In this document: one piece after another, positions 1-6,000 of the stretch | How positions within the stretch are numbered: position 1 is the stretch's first letter | Layout: the number at the start of each line of letters is the position of its first letter | Assembly: GCA_035540935.1 (NCBI GenBank) | Contig: DATLFS010000122.1 | Span: 1 to 8,603, forward strand | Direction of reading: 5' to 3' | From: DATLFS01 sp035540935 | GTDB lineage: Bacteria > Actinomycetota > CADDZG01 > WHSQ01 | DNA: 8,603 nucleotides | Notes under the pieces: model-generated | Seen by the model: only the letters and a program-made list of their open reading frames with translations | Told to the model about the DNA's origin: nothing | Database searches by the model: none | Made by a program: the position numbers and the translations under genes

Positions 1-2
1 TC

Positions 3-447
3 TGTCAAGGATAAGGTGACGACGAAGTGTCCAGCGTCAACCGAAACACGACAAAAATGCGTGGGTCGCGGACTACAACAATGAGAGGCCTCACCAGGCG
101 CTCGAGATGGCGACGCCGGCAGAGCGCTTCCGGCTCCTGCCTGAGACGAAGGACCCCTCATCTCTGCCCGTCTTCGTCGAGGAGGAACAGCACGGTCAAT
201 GGGTGCTGCGGCGCGTCGGCTCGAACGGGGTGGTGTCGGTTGATAACCAGATGTTCTCGGTCGGCAATGCCTTCAAAGGCGCCCTCGTCGATGCCTTCGT
301 CGACGACACCACGATCCAGGTGTGGCACCAGAACCACCTCATCAAGACCGTGGCCCGTGTGAGGAAAGGGCCGGTGAGGAAGATCAGGGCCGATGGTCTG
401 CACCGTCCAACATCAGGCGAAGGCAAAGTGTCAAAGATCAGTTGACA
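3..447 (+). mobile_element. Internally deleted IS481-family insertion sequence remnant
   Basis: The segment begins TGTCAA (3-8) and ends TTGACA (442-447), a 6-bp terminal inverted repeat with TG...CA ends. The left end (3-20) also recurs as a direct repeat at 429-446, matching at 15 of 18 positions. Between the ends, only the last part of an IS481-type transposase survives (from about position 59). The left terminal sequence therefore sits directly against C-terminal coding sequence, and the N-terminal helix-turn-helix and most of the DDE catalytic core are missing. At 445 bp the element is less than half the usual IS481 length of roughly 1 kb. It cannot move by itself but might be moved by a full copy elsewhere. 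Only two bases lie to its left, so a target-site duplication cannot be tested. The IS481 assignment rests on the protein tail; the exact ends are inferred from the repeats. Confidence 0.6.
59..445 (+). pseudogene. IS481-family transposase, C-terminal fragment
   Basis: Frame 2 reads AWVADYNNERPHQALEMATP from position 59. This is the hallmark end of the rve-type integrase core in IS481/IS3-like transposases (the Y-N-x-x-R-P-H-x-A-L motif). After it comes the small beta-rich C-terminal segment typical of IS481 proteins (VSVDNQMFSVG, then TIQVWHQNHLIKTV). Upstream, the frame hits a TGA stop at 17-19, and the residues between that stop and position 59 do not resemble transposase, which marks the deletion junction near 55-60. 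The first ATG in frame (107) lies inside the conserved region and is not a credible native start. The catalytic DDE residues are absent. The stop at 443-445 lies inside the right terminal repeat, as in compact IS elements. The fragment is non-functional as a transposase. Confidence 0.8.
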
Positions 448-490
448 TCAGACACGGCCCACCCCCACCACCCCGCTTTGTGTGCGGTGG

Positions 491-507
491 GTCGCGCTCA
501 GCGCGAC
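491..507. repeat. Perfect 17-bp palindrome between IS remnant and membrane gene
   Basis: GTCGCGCT (491-498) and AGCGCGAC (500-507) are exact reverse complements around a single C. The 13-mer GGTCGCGCTCAGC that contains the left arm (490-502) recurs at 553-565, across the 3' end of the membrane-protein gene. As a result AGCGCGACC (500-508) can also pair with GGTCGCGCT (553-561), giving a longer imperfect stem-loop that reaches the minus-strand stop codon. A T-run typical of an intrinsic terminator is missing. The structure could stop transcription of the minus-strand gene at 561, or it could be a decayed mobile-element or protein-binding sequence. Only the repeats themselves are certain. Confidence 0.45.
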
Positions 508-560
508 CGCAGCCCCAGAGAACCGCGATTTCCGGGATCTTTCTGGGCGTCTGGTCGCGC

Positions 561-1235
561 TCAGCCGGCCGCCGCGTCCACCGCCACGCGGCGCGCCGGC
601 ACGACCGGGCCCACCTCGAGGATGCAACGGGTCGCCTCCTTCACGCAGAAAGCGGCGAACGTGCCCACGCCGACGTACTTCGCCATGTCCTCGAACAGCT
701 GACGCGTGTAGATGACGTCGAGGACGACCGACGCCGCCAGCGCGCCCACCGCAAGCACGAGCAACACCGCGCTGCTGGGCGGCACGAGCCGCCGGAACGC
801 GACATACCACCCGACCGCGACGACGGCATACACACCTAGTACGACGTCTTCACCGACGCCGAGGCGCCGCGGGATGACCGCCTCGTGCAGCAGGAACGCA
901 TCGTCGAATGCCGCGCCGAGAGCGAACACTGCCGTCGCGGCCATGTAGATCGTCACCCTCGTGTCACCGCGGGCGCGCGCCACCAGGGCCGCCACAATGC
1001 AAGCTCCTGCCCCCGCAGCCCAGAGCATGAGGCCGATGAGCGAGAAGAAGCCGGTGAGCGGCCAAAAGCTCTTCAGCTCCGCGGGATCGCGCAGCAGGCG
1101 CCCGACCCTCGTATCGGTGCCGTTCAGAAGGAAGGCCATGAACGCAAGCCACAGCCCGGCGATCACCGCCCACGGCAGCAGCACCCGCAGCGTCCCCTCG
1201 AAGCGACCCGCAATCATGCGGGTGAAGGTAGACAA
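561..1235 (-). CDS. Polytopic membrane protein of unknown function (DD-x3-LLHE-type motif)
   Basis: The 224-residue product is strongly hydrophobic, with about six membrane-spanning segments (roughly residues 17-37, 59-86, 93-113, 130-149, 154-176 and 184-205). It has a short polar loop with RVGRLLRDP near 43-51 and a hydrophilic C-terminal tail. Around residues 111-118, at the end of the third segment, it reads DDAFLLHE. Near 181-200 a second charged stretch contains FEDMAKYVGVG and VKE. Acidic and His residues at membrane boundaries could bind metal or substrate, but I do not recognise a named family and assign no function. The longest frame starts at TTG 1235-1233, one codon after an in-frame stop. 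ATG 1217-1215 is an equally possible start, and neither has a clear Shine-Dalgarno. It is divergent from the ThuA-dehydrogenase gene and may share its control region. Confidence 0.75.
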   Translation of the reverse strand: MSTFTRMIAGRFEGTLRVLLPWAVIAGLWLAFMAFLLNGTDTRVGRLLRDPAELKSFWPLTGFFSLIGLMLWAAGAGACIVAALVARARGDTRVTIYMAATAVFALGAAFDDAFLLHEAVIPRRLGVGEDVVLGVYAVVAVGWYVAFRRLVPPSSAVLLVLAVGALAASVVLDVIYTRQLFEDMAKYVGVGTFAAFCVKEATRCILEVGPVVPARRVAVDAAAG

Positions 1236-1239
1236 CGCT

Positions 1240-1268
1240 CATGAGAATGGGACCGACGTTTTCTCATG
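1240..1268. promoter_or_regulatory. 8-bp inverted repeat, candidate operator in divergent promoter region
   Basis: CATGAGAA (1240-1247) and TTCTCATG (1261-1268) are exact reverse complements separated by 13 bp, so their centres lie 21 bp apart, about two helical turns. A further TTCTC copy follows at 1269-1273. The site lies a few bases upstream of the TTG start of the minus-strand membrane gene and about 50 bp upstream of the probable start of the plus-strand secreted protein. A dimeric regulator bound here could act on both genes. The symmetry is plain in the sequence; the operator role is inferred, and no adjacent regulator gene supports it. Confidence 0.4.
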
Positions 1269-1272
1269 TTCT

Positions 1273-1297
1273 CGCTCCGAACCCTGTTCGCGGAGCG
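1273..1297 (+). promoter_or_regulatory. Stem-loop just upstream of the ThuA-dehydrogenase start
   Basis: CGCTCCGAAC (1273-1282) pairs with GTTC (1286-1289) and GGAGCG (1292-1297). This gives ten base pairs interrupted by a 2-nt bulge, with a CCT loop. It ends 22 nt before ATG 1320 and, if transcribed, would form a hairpin in the 5' untranslated region. It is not followed by a T-run, so it is not an obvious terminator. It might affect mRNA stability or translation. If translation began at ATG 1266 the hairpin would be inside the coding region. Confidence 0.3.
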
Positions 1298-1319
1298 ATG
1301 TCTGTGGTCGAATCCGGCG

Positions 1320-3398
1320 ATGCCCATACGCCGGATCGTGCTTGCTCTCCTGATCGTGGCACTCGCGCCGCTTGCCTCCGCACCCGCGGGAGCGCAAGCT
1401 GAAAGCCCGCGATTCCGCATCCTTGTCTTCACCAAGACCGCCGCTTTCCGCCACTCCTCGATCCCCGTCGCGGTCGCCGCGGTGCAGCAGCTCGGCCGCG
1501 ATAACGGCTTCGACGTAGCGGCAACGGAAGACGCAACGCTCTTCACCGAACAGCACCTCGCGACGTTCGACGCGGTCATGTTCCTCTCGACGACCGGCGA
1601 CATCCTGAACGCGCGCCAGCAAGGCGCCTTCGAGCGTTACATCCAAAGTGGCGGCGGGTTCATAGGGGTTCACGCCGCGGCCGATACCGAGTACGACTGG
1701 CCCTTCTACGGGCGCATGCTGGGGACCTGGTTCGACAGCCATCCGCGCCGTCAGAACGGTCGGCTCGTCGTCGCCGATCGCAGCCATCCGTCGACCGCGC
1801 ACCTGCCGGCTCGTTGGGAGCGATACGACGAGTGGTACAACTTCCGCGCCAACCCGCGCGGCAAGGTGCACGTCCTGATGACGCTCGACGAGCGCAGCAT
1901 CGAGGGAGTCAAGATGGGCGGCGACCATCCGATCGCGTGGTGCCGCGACTTCGGCAGCAGCCGCGTCTGGTACACCGGCCTCGGTCACACCGAGGAGTCG
2001 TACGCCGAGCCCGCGTTCCTCCGTCATCTGCTCGGCGGCATAGAGACGGCCGCGGGCGCTATCGGCGCCGACTGCCGCGGCACCGTCTGGAAGAACTTCG
2101 AGCGCGATCTCGTCTCGCCGGACGCGGTGGAGCCGATGTCGCTGGCTCCGGCTCCGGACGGCAGCGTCCTCTTCGTCGAGCGCGGCGGCGCGCTGAAGCG
2201 TTGGGATCCCACGAGCGGCGCCACCTCCGTGATCGGAACGCTCGCGGTGCGGACCAGCGGTGAGCACGGTCTCCTCGGGATCGCGCTCGACCCGGCGTTC
2301 GCGGCGAACGGGCGCATCTTCCTCTTCTACGCGCCGAAGGGGACACCAGTGATCAACCGGGTATCGCGCTTCACGCTCGAGGGCGGTGAGCTAGATCCCG
2401 CGAGCGAGGTCGTCCTTTTGGAGATACCGACCGAGAAGGGCTGTTGCCACGTCGCGGGGTCGCTCGCCTTCGGGGCCGACGGAAACCTCTACGTCTCGAC
2501 CGGCGATGCGACGAAGCCCTTCCCGGCGCAAGGCTACGCGCCGATCGACGAGCGACCGGGTTACGCCGAGCTCGACGCGCAGCGGACCGCATCGAACACG
2601 AACGACCTGCGCGGCAAGATCCTCCGGATCCGCCCGCTCGACGACGGCATGTATGACATACCGGAGGGGAACCTCTTCGCGCCCGGCGCGCCGAACACGC
2701 GTCCGGAGATCTACGCGATGGGTCTACGCAACCCCTTCCGTTTCACCGTCGACGACGCCGGCGTCCTCCACGTGGGCGACATCGGTCCCGATGCCGCGCG
2801 GAACAACCCAGAGCGCGGGCCGCGCGGCGTCGACGAGCTGAACCGGACCGTGGAGGCGGTCAACTTCGGCTGGCCGTACTGCGTCGGGAAGAACAAGCCT
2901 TACCGCGACTACGACTTCGCCACCGGACGATCCGGCGCGCCGTTCGACTGCGCGTCGCCCGTCAACGACTCGGCCAACTCGACGGGGATCAGATCTCTGC
3001 CGCCGGCCGCGCCCGCGTGGATCTCATATCCCTACAAGCAGACGCCGCGCCTTCCGGCCGTCGGCCGGGGACCACGCGCTGCGATGGCGGGTCCCGTCTA
3101 TCCGGCGACCGGCGGGTCGTTCCCCGAGTACTACGACGGTGTCTTCTTCGCCTACGACTGGGCGCGCGGCCGTCTCTTCGAGGTCCGGCACGACGAGGCG
3201 GGCGACTTCCTCGTCCTCAACGCGTTCCTCGGAAGCCGCGCCTTCCGTCACCCGATCGACGTCGAGCTCGGAGCGGACGGATCCCTCTGGGTGCTCGATT
3301 TCGGCAAGCGCTACGGAAGCGGCCCTGACGCGGGCCTGTACCGGGTGCGTCCCGACGCGCCGTCGCCGGCGCCGAGTGTCGCTACGGCACGCACCTGA
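1320..3398 (+). CDS. Secreted ThuA domain plus PQQ-type glucose/sorbosone dehydrogenase fusion
   Basis: Translation from ATG 1320 gives 692 residues opening with a signal peptide (MPIRRIVLALLIVAL, then an Ala-rich cleavage region ending AGAQA). An earlier in-frame ATG at 1266 would put 18 unlikely residues before it; no strong Shine-Dalgarno settles the choice. Residues about 30-245 are a ThuA-like, class I glutamine-amidotransferase-fold domain (VFTKTAAFRHSSIP, GGGFIGVHAAADTEYDWPFY, GLGHTEESYAEPAF). Residues about 260-680 form a six-bladed beta-propeller of the glucose/sorbosone dehydrogenase family, with GEHGLLGIALDPAF, HVAGSLAFGADGNLYVSTGD, TNDLRGKILRI and GLRNPFRF. Compared with soluble PQQ glucose dehydrogenase, the His, Asp and Arg of these motifs (about 377, 396 and 470) match the catalytic His144, Asp163 and PQQ-contacting Arg228. 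The likely role is periplasmic or extracellular oxidation of a sugar or polyol. Related fusions often carry further C-terminal binding domains; this one ends right after the propeller. Confidence 0.93.
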   Translation: MPIRRIVLALLIVALAPLASAPAGAQAESPRFRILVFTKTAAFRHSSIPVAVAAVQQLGRDNGFDVAATEDATLFTEQHLATFDAVMFLSTTGDILNARQQGAFERYIQSGGGFIGVHAAADTEYDWPFYGRMLGTWFDSHPRRQNGRLVVADRSHPSTAHLPARWERYDEWYNFRANPRGKVHVLMTLDERSIEGVKMGGDHPIAWCRDFGSSRVWYTGLGHTEESYAEPAFLRHLLGGIETAAGAIGADCRGTVWKNFERDLVSPDAVEPMSLAPAPDGSVLFVERGGALKRWDPTSGATSVIGTLAVRTSGEHGLLGIALDPAFAANGRIFLFYAPKGTPVINRVSRFTLEGGELDPASEVVLLEIPTEKGCCHVAGSLAFGADGNLYVSTGDATKPFPAQGYAPIDERPGYAELDAQRTASNTNDLRGKILRIRPLDDGMYDIPEGNLFAPGAPNTRPEIYAMGLRNPFRFTVDDAGVLHVGDIGPDAARNNPERGPRGVDELNRTVEAVNFGWPYCVGKNKPYRDYDFATGRSGAPFDCASPVNDSANSTGIRSLPPAAPAWISYPYKQTPRLPAVGRGPRAAMAGPVYPATGGSFPEYYDGVFFAYDWARGRLFEVRHDEAGDFLVLNAFLGSRAFRHPIDVELGADGSLWVLDFGKRYGSGPDAGLYRVRPDAPSPAPSVATART
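3382..3398. other. 17-bp tail-to-tail overlap of convergent genes
   Basis: The plus-strand gene stops with TGA at 3396-3398. The minus-strand gene stops with TAG, seen as CTA on the plus strand at 3382-3384. The last codons of both proteins share these 17 bp, leaving no room for a separate terminator between them. The transcripts must overlap at their 3' ends. Confidence 0.85.
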
Positions 3399-5160
3399 TC
3401 TCGTCGAGCGAGCAAGGCTTCGGCGCAGGACCGAGATCGACGCCGGCGAGTGAGACGACCGGCAACGTGAGCTTCGACGGCCGTTCGGCGTCGTGGAACA
3501 AGGTGTTGACGCCGGCCGGACGCTTCGGAACGTAGATGTAGTAGCTGTCGACCGCCGGCGGCGTATGGATCTTCACGACGAGGCGGTGCCCCGGGCGGAA
3601 CACGTGTCCCACCGGGAAGATCTCGACCAGATAGCGGTACACCTTCCCCGGCTCGATCGGCGTCGGGTTCGTGTGCGGCCGGAAGGGGCGGTAGATGACG
3701 CCGTCGGTCTTGTCGCTGAGGCTCCGGTCTACGGCGCGGTGACTCGCCTTCAGCATGCCGCGCTGGAGGTACATCCGGCTGCCGTCCGGCGCCTCGTCGA
3801 TCAGCTGCACGAACAGCTCCGTGTCGGGAGCGGTCGACGACACGAAGAGCGTGGCGGTGCTGGGGCCGACGATCGCGGTCGGGCGCGTGAACTTTCCGGT
3901 GCGGAACTCGAGCTCGTCGGGACCCGACGCCGTCGTCGCCGGCGCGCCCGCGGTGTGTCCCGCCTGGTACGACCACGACTGCCGCGGGCTCCCCGAGACG
4001 TACGCGCTCGAGGATTCCTGCTCCCGCGGTTGCTCGGCGCCGAGGGATCCGTCACCGTGGAGGAACACGTCGGTCCAGCGCGTGTCTTCGAGCGGGAACG
4101 TGCGCGACTCCTTACGACCGTTCGACTTCCCGTCCGACATCTCGAACAACGTCGTCACGGAGGACGCGCCCGGCTTCTTACCGGTGCCGCGGATCCAGTG
4201 GTCGAGCCAGGCGCGCCGGTCCTGCCAGACCTCCTTCGGCCCCGTCTGCGTCCCGTGATCGCCGTTGGTCATCAACAGGCGGCGCGCCGGCGCCGAGGTG
4301 ACGGCCTCGAACAGGTGATAGGGGCCGCGCGGCCCCGTCTGCTCGTCCTGATAGGCGCCCGTGATGTGGATGGGCACCTGGATGCGCTCGGCATAAGTGA
4401 TGAGTGAGCGCGAACGCCACCAGTTGTTGTCGGTGTCGCTGAGCCCCTGAACGATCGGGTCGTTCAGAACCGTGCGGCTGTGTGTCGCGAGGTTGCGGGC
4501 ACATTGCGCGTCGCCCGCCGCAAGGCCCGGGAACGTGCCGCCGCCGATGTCGTAGACGTTGCGCACGCCGCCCGTCCAGATGAGCGGGAAGCCGTAGTTG
4601 CTGACGCCGCCGGGATAGACGATGCCGCGGTACAGGTCGTCGATGAGCCCCGAGACCGATACCGCCTCGAGCTGCGGCGGTCGCGTCGCGGCGACCATGA
4701 AGCCCGTGATGCCGCCGTAGGAGTGGCCGTAGATGCCGACCTTCCCGTTCGACCATTCCTGCTGCGCGATCCACTCGATGACCTCGCGCCCGTCGAGTGC
4801 ACTCCGCCAGGAGAACAGGTCGAACTCACCCGACGAGCATCCGGTCCCTCGCACGGATGCATGCACGGTGACGTAGTTCTCCTCGAAGATCTTGGTGAGG
4901 CCGCGGCTTCCCTCTCCCGAGATGCCGCCGGGCGTCGTCCCGTCGGACGAGCCGCCGTCATATCCCGACATCTCGAAGATCGTCGGATAGCGCCGCCCCT
5001 CTACGTATCCCTTGGGCATCCGCACGTTCACCGCGATCAAGGTCCCGTCGCTCATCTCGACGTAACCGTTCGGCGCGGCCGCGGCGGGACCGGTGACGAA
5101 GACGCTCGCGGCGACTGCGAGCAAAGCGATGACGGGAACGATGCGTCGCGACACGATCAT
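3382..5160 (-). CDS. Secreted S15/CocE-NonD family serine hydrolase
   Basis: The product is 592 residues from ATG 5160-5158, which has GGAGGAG at 5163-5169 just upstream. An ATG at 5238 in the same frame lacks this support and would bury the signal peptide. Residues 1-29 form that signal (MIVSRRIVPVIALLAVAASV, then Ala-rich). The alpha/beta-hydrolase domain (about 30-330) carries RGTGCSSGEF (104-113), the nucleophile elbow GHSYGG with Ser147, GAYQDEQTG with probable Asp272, and NGDHG with probable His302, so the catalytic triad is complete. The remainder (about 340-590) is the X-Pro dipeptidyl-peptidase C-terminal jelly-roll (LFVQLIDEAPDGSRMYLQRG, VFRPGHRLVVKI). Members cleave acyl esters, amides or X-Pro peptides outside the cytoplasm; the substrate here cannot be told from sequence. 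The gene lies 46 nt downstream of the DLH-like gene and converges on the ThuA-dehydrogenase gene with a 17-bp overlap. Confidence 0.92.
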   Translation of the reverse strand: MIVSRRIVPVIALLAVAASVFVTGPAAAAPNGYVEMSDGTLIAVNVRMPKGYVEGRRYPTIFEMSGYDGGSSDGTTPGGISGEGSRGLTKIFEENYVTVHASVRGTGCSSGEFDLFSWRSALDGREVIEWIAQQEWSNGKVGIYGHSYGGITGFMVAATRPPQLEAVSVSGLIDDLYRGIVYPGGVSNYGFPLIWTGGVRNVYDIGGGTFPGLAAGDAQCARNLATHSRTVLNDPIVQGLSDTDNNWWRSRSLITYAERIQVPIHITGAYQDEQTGPRGPYHLFEAVTSAPARRLLMTNGDHGTQTGPKEVWQDRRAWLDHWIRGTGKKPGASSVTTLFEMSDGKSNGRKESRTFPLEDTRWTDVFLHGDGSLGAEQPREQESSSAYVSGSPRQSWSYQAGHTAGAPATTASGPDELEFRTGKFTRPTAIVGPSTATLFVSSTAPDTELFVQLIDEAPDGSRMYLQRGMLKASHRAVDRSLSDKTDGVIYRPFRPHTNPTPIEPGKVYRYLVEIFPVGHVFRPGHRLVVKIHTPPAVDSYYIYVPKRPAGVNTLFHDAERPSKLTLPVVSLAGVDLGPAPKPCSLDEIRCVP

Positions 5161-5163
5161 CTC

Positions 5164-5169
5164 TCCTCC
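5164..5169 (-). promoter_or_regulatory. Ribosome binding site deciding the S15 hydrolase start
   Basis: Read on the minus strand, GGAGGA lies about 4 nt before the ATG at 5160-5158. It selects this start, and with it the N-terminal signal peptide, over the upstream in-frame ATG at 5238. Confidence 0.75.
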
Positions 5170-5206
5170 GCACCTGAATCGATGGTCGGAGAATCGTGTT
5201 TCCCGC

Positions 5207-5767
5207 TCAGGAGAGGTGATAACGGAGGAACTCGACATTTCTCTCCCACACGGCTCCCGTCACGGCGTCAGCGGGCGACGACGTTCCGTCGTCATACAGG
5301 TGCACGTCGGTGTCCGCTCGCTCGAGGAACAGGTCGGCGCTTCGCTCGGCGGCCGTCGCATCGAGGTGCACCAGTAACGGGATGCCCGACGGACCCGCCT
5401 CCAGCCCCGCCCTGCCGTGGAGGACGAGCGCGTCGACGCGAAGCGCCTCCGCGTACCCCGCAGCGACCTCGGCGCAGGACCCGAAAGCCATGAGACCGAC
5501 GCGCGGATGCCAGTTGTCGCGCAGGTGGTCGACGGCCTCCCTCAACAGTGACGGCATCTGCCCACGGTCCGGGAGCGAACCGCCGGCCACCTCGGGCACG
5601 AGGACGGTAAGGCGCTCCTCGGACGTCAGACGGTCGGCGAGAGCGACCGCCTCTTCCTCGCCACCGGAGTCGTCGAAGATCACCACACCCGGCCCCGAGC
5701 GCGGAACGGTCGCGGAGAAGTAGCCGCGCGCGCCGCGCAAACCGCCGAAGCGGATGTTCTCTCTCAT
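5207..5767 (-). CDS. Dienelactone hydrolase-like protein with degenerate active site
   Basis: The 186-residue product from ATG 5767-5765 has the dienelactone-hydrolase alpha/beta fold: GVVIFDDSGG after strand 3 (27-36), LADRLTSEERLTVLVPEVAG (43-62), a nucleophile elbow FGSCAEVA with Cys98 (95-102), GIPLLVHLDA (128-137), and the terminal VWERNVEFLRYHL helix (173-185). Family enzymes use a Cys-Asp-His triad. Here the usual Asp position reads Ala/Thr (HLDATAAE) and the usual His-x-Phe loop is replaced by YDDGTSSP, so neither residue is in its normal place. The family's conserved Glu before the oxyanion region is an Asp. It may be a non-classical or inactive hydrolase, or a binding protein. There is no signal peptide, so it should be cytoplasmic. 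No strong Shine-Dalgarno is seen; the frame is open far upstream, but residues before this Met are Arg-rich and unlike the family. Confidence 0.75.
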   Translation of the reverse strand: MRENIRFGGLRGARGYFSATVPRSGPGVVIFDDSGGEEEAVALADRLTSEERLTVLVPEVAGGSLPDRGQMPSLLREAVDHLRDNWHPRVGLMAFGSCAEVAAGYAEALRVDALVLHGRAGLEAGPSGIPLLVHLDATAAERSADLFLERADTDVHLYDDGTSSPADAVTGAVWERNVEFLRYHLS

Positions 5768-5841
5768 CGGAAGGCGCGTCGGATAGACGACATCACGTTG
5801 TGTTCTCCCCCGCGTTCTGCTTGTATCGATCCCGCTCCGAC

Positions 5842-5860
5842 GGCGCGCCCTCGCGGCGCC
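5842..5860 (+). promoter_or_regulatory. GC-rich hairpin upstream of leader ORF
   Basis: GGCGCG (5842-5847) can pair with CGCGGCGCC (5852-5860), giving six base pairs with one bulged G around a CCCT loop. It sits just before the Shine-Dalgarno at 5867-5873. No T-run follows. A structural role in the leader of rsgA is inferred only from position. Confidence 0.3.
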
Positions 5861-5866
5861 TTGGAT

Positions 5867-5911
5867 GAGGAGGCGAAGACCATGATTGCGTCCAAAGGAT
5901 CTCCCCGCTAG
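5867..5911 (+). other. Possible 9-codon leader ORF with perfect Shine-Dalgarno
   Basis: GAGGAGG (5867-5873) is followed after 8 nt by ATG 5882, which opens a 9-codon frame, MIASKGSPR, closed by TAG at 5909-5911. The ribosome site is stronger than that of rsgA, 90 nt downstream, and is in a different frame. A GC hairpin lies on either side. This could be a translated leader peptide or a chance arrangement in GC-rich DNA; the peptide has no run of a single amino acid as in classical attenuators. Confidence 0.35.
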
Positions 5912-5921
5912 GCAGGAGCCT

Positions 5922-5940
5922 CGGCGCGCCCGGCGCGCCG
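5922..5940 (+). promoter_or_regulatory. Strong GC hairpin between leader ORF and rsgA
   Basis: CGGCGCG (5922-5928) pairs exactly with CGCGCCG (5934-5940) around a CCCGG loop. The 9-mer CGGCGCGCC is also a tandem direct repeat here (5922-5930, 5931-5939), and another copy occurs at 5841-5849. The hairpin starts 10 nt after the leader stop codon and ends 45 nt before the rsgA ribosome site. There is no T-run, so Rho-independent termination is unlikely. Confidence 0.4.
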
Positions 5941-5985
5941 CCAGACGCACGGCATCCTGCCGTTCTTCGTCCCGAACACCCATCC

Positions 5986-5992
5986 AAAGGAG
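5986..5992 (+). promoter_or_regulatory. Ribosome binding site supporting the TTG start of rsgA
   Basis: AAAGGAG ends 8 nt before TTG 6001, the standard spacing. It supports TTG as the real start although no ATG or GTG is nearby in frame. Confidence 0.75.
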
Positions 5993-6000
5993 CTACGAGC

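Noticed and set aside
1239..2267. Long open frame on the minus strand (342 codons) opposite the ThuA-dehydrogenase gene
   Set aside because: It is Arg/Glu/Ala-rich, lacks any recognisable domain and lies wholly opposite a gene with two clear domains; it is a shadow frame of GC-rich coding DNA.
3493..4407. Open frame of 304 codons on the plus strand opposite the S15 gene
   Set aside because: Its composition is Arg/Val/Glu-skewed with no motif, while the opposite strand encodes an intact S15 enzyme.
5161..5238. N-terminal extension of the S15 hydrolase frame to ATG 5238
   Set aside because: It would overlap the end of the DLH-like gene and put 26 polar residues before a signal peptide; the Shine-Dalgarno at 5164-5169 points to ATG 5160.
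5768..5983. N-terminal extension of the DLH-like frame back to 5983
   Set aside because: The extra 72 residues are Arg-rich, unlike the family, and would overlap the rsgA leader; ATG 5767 fits the family's N-terminus.
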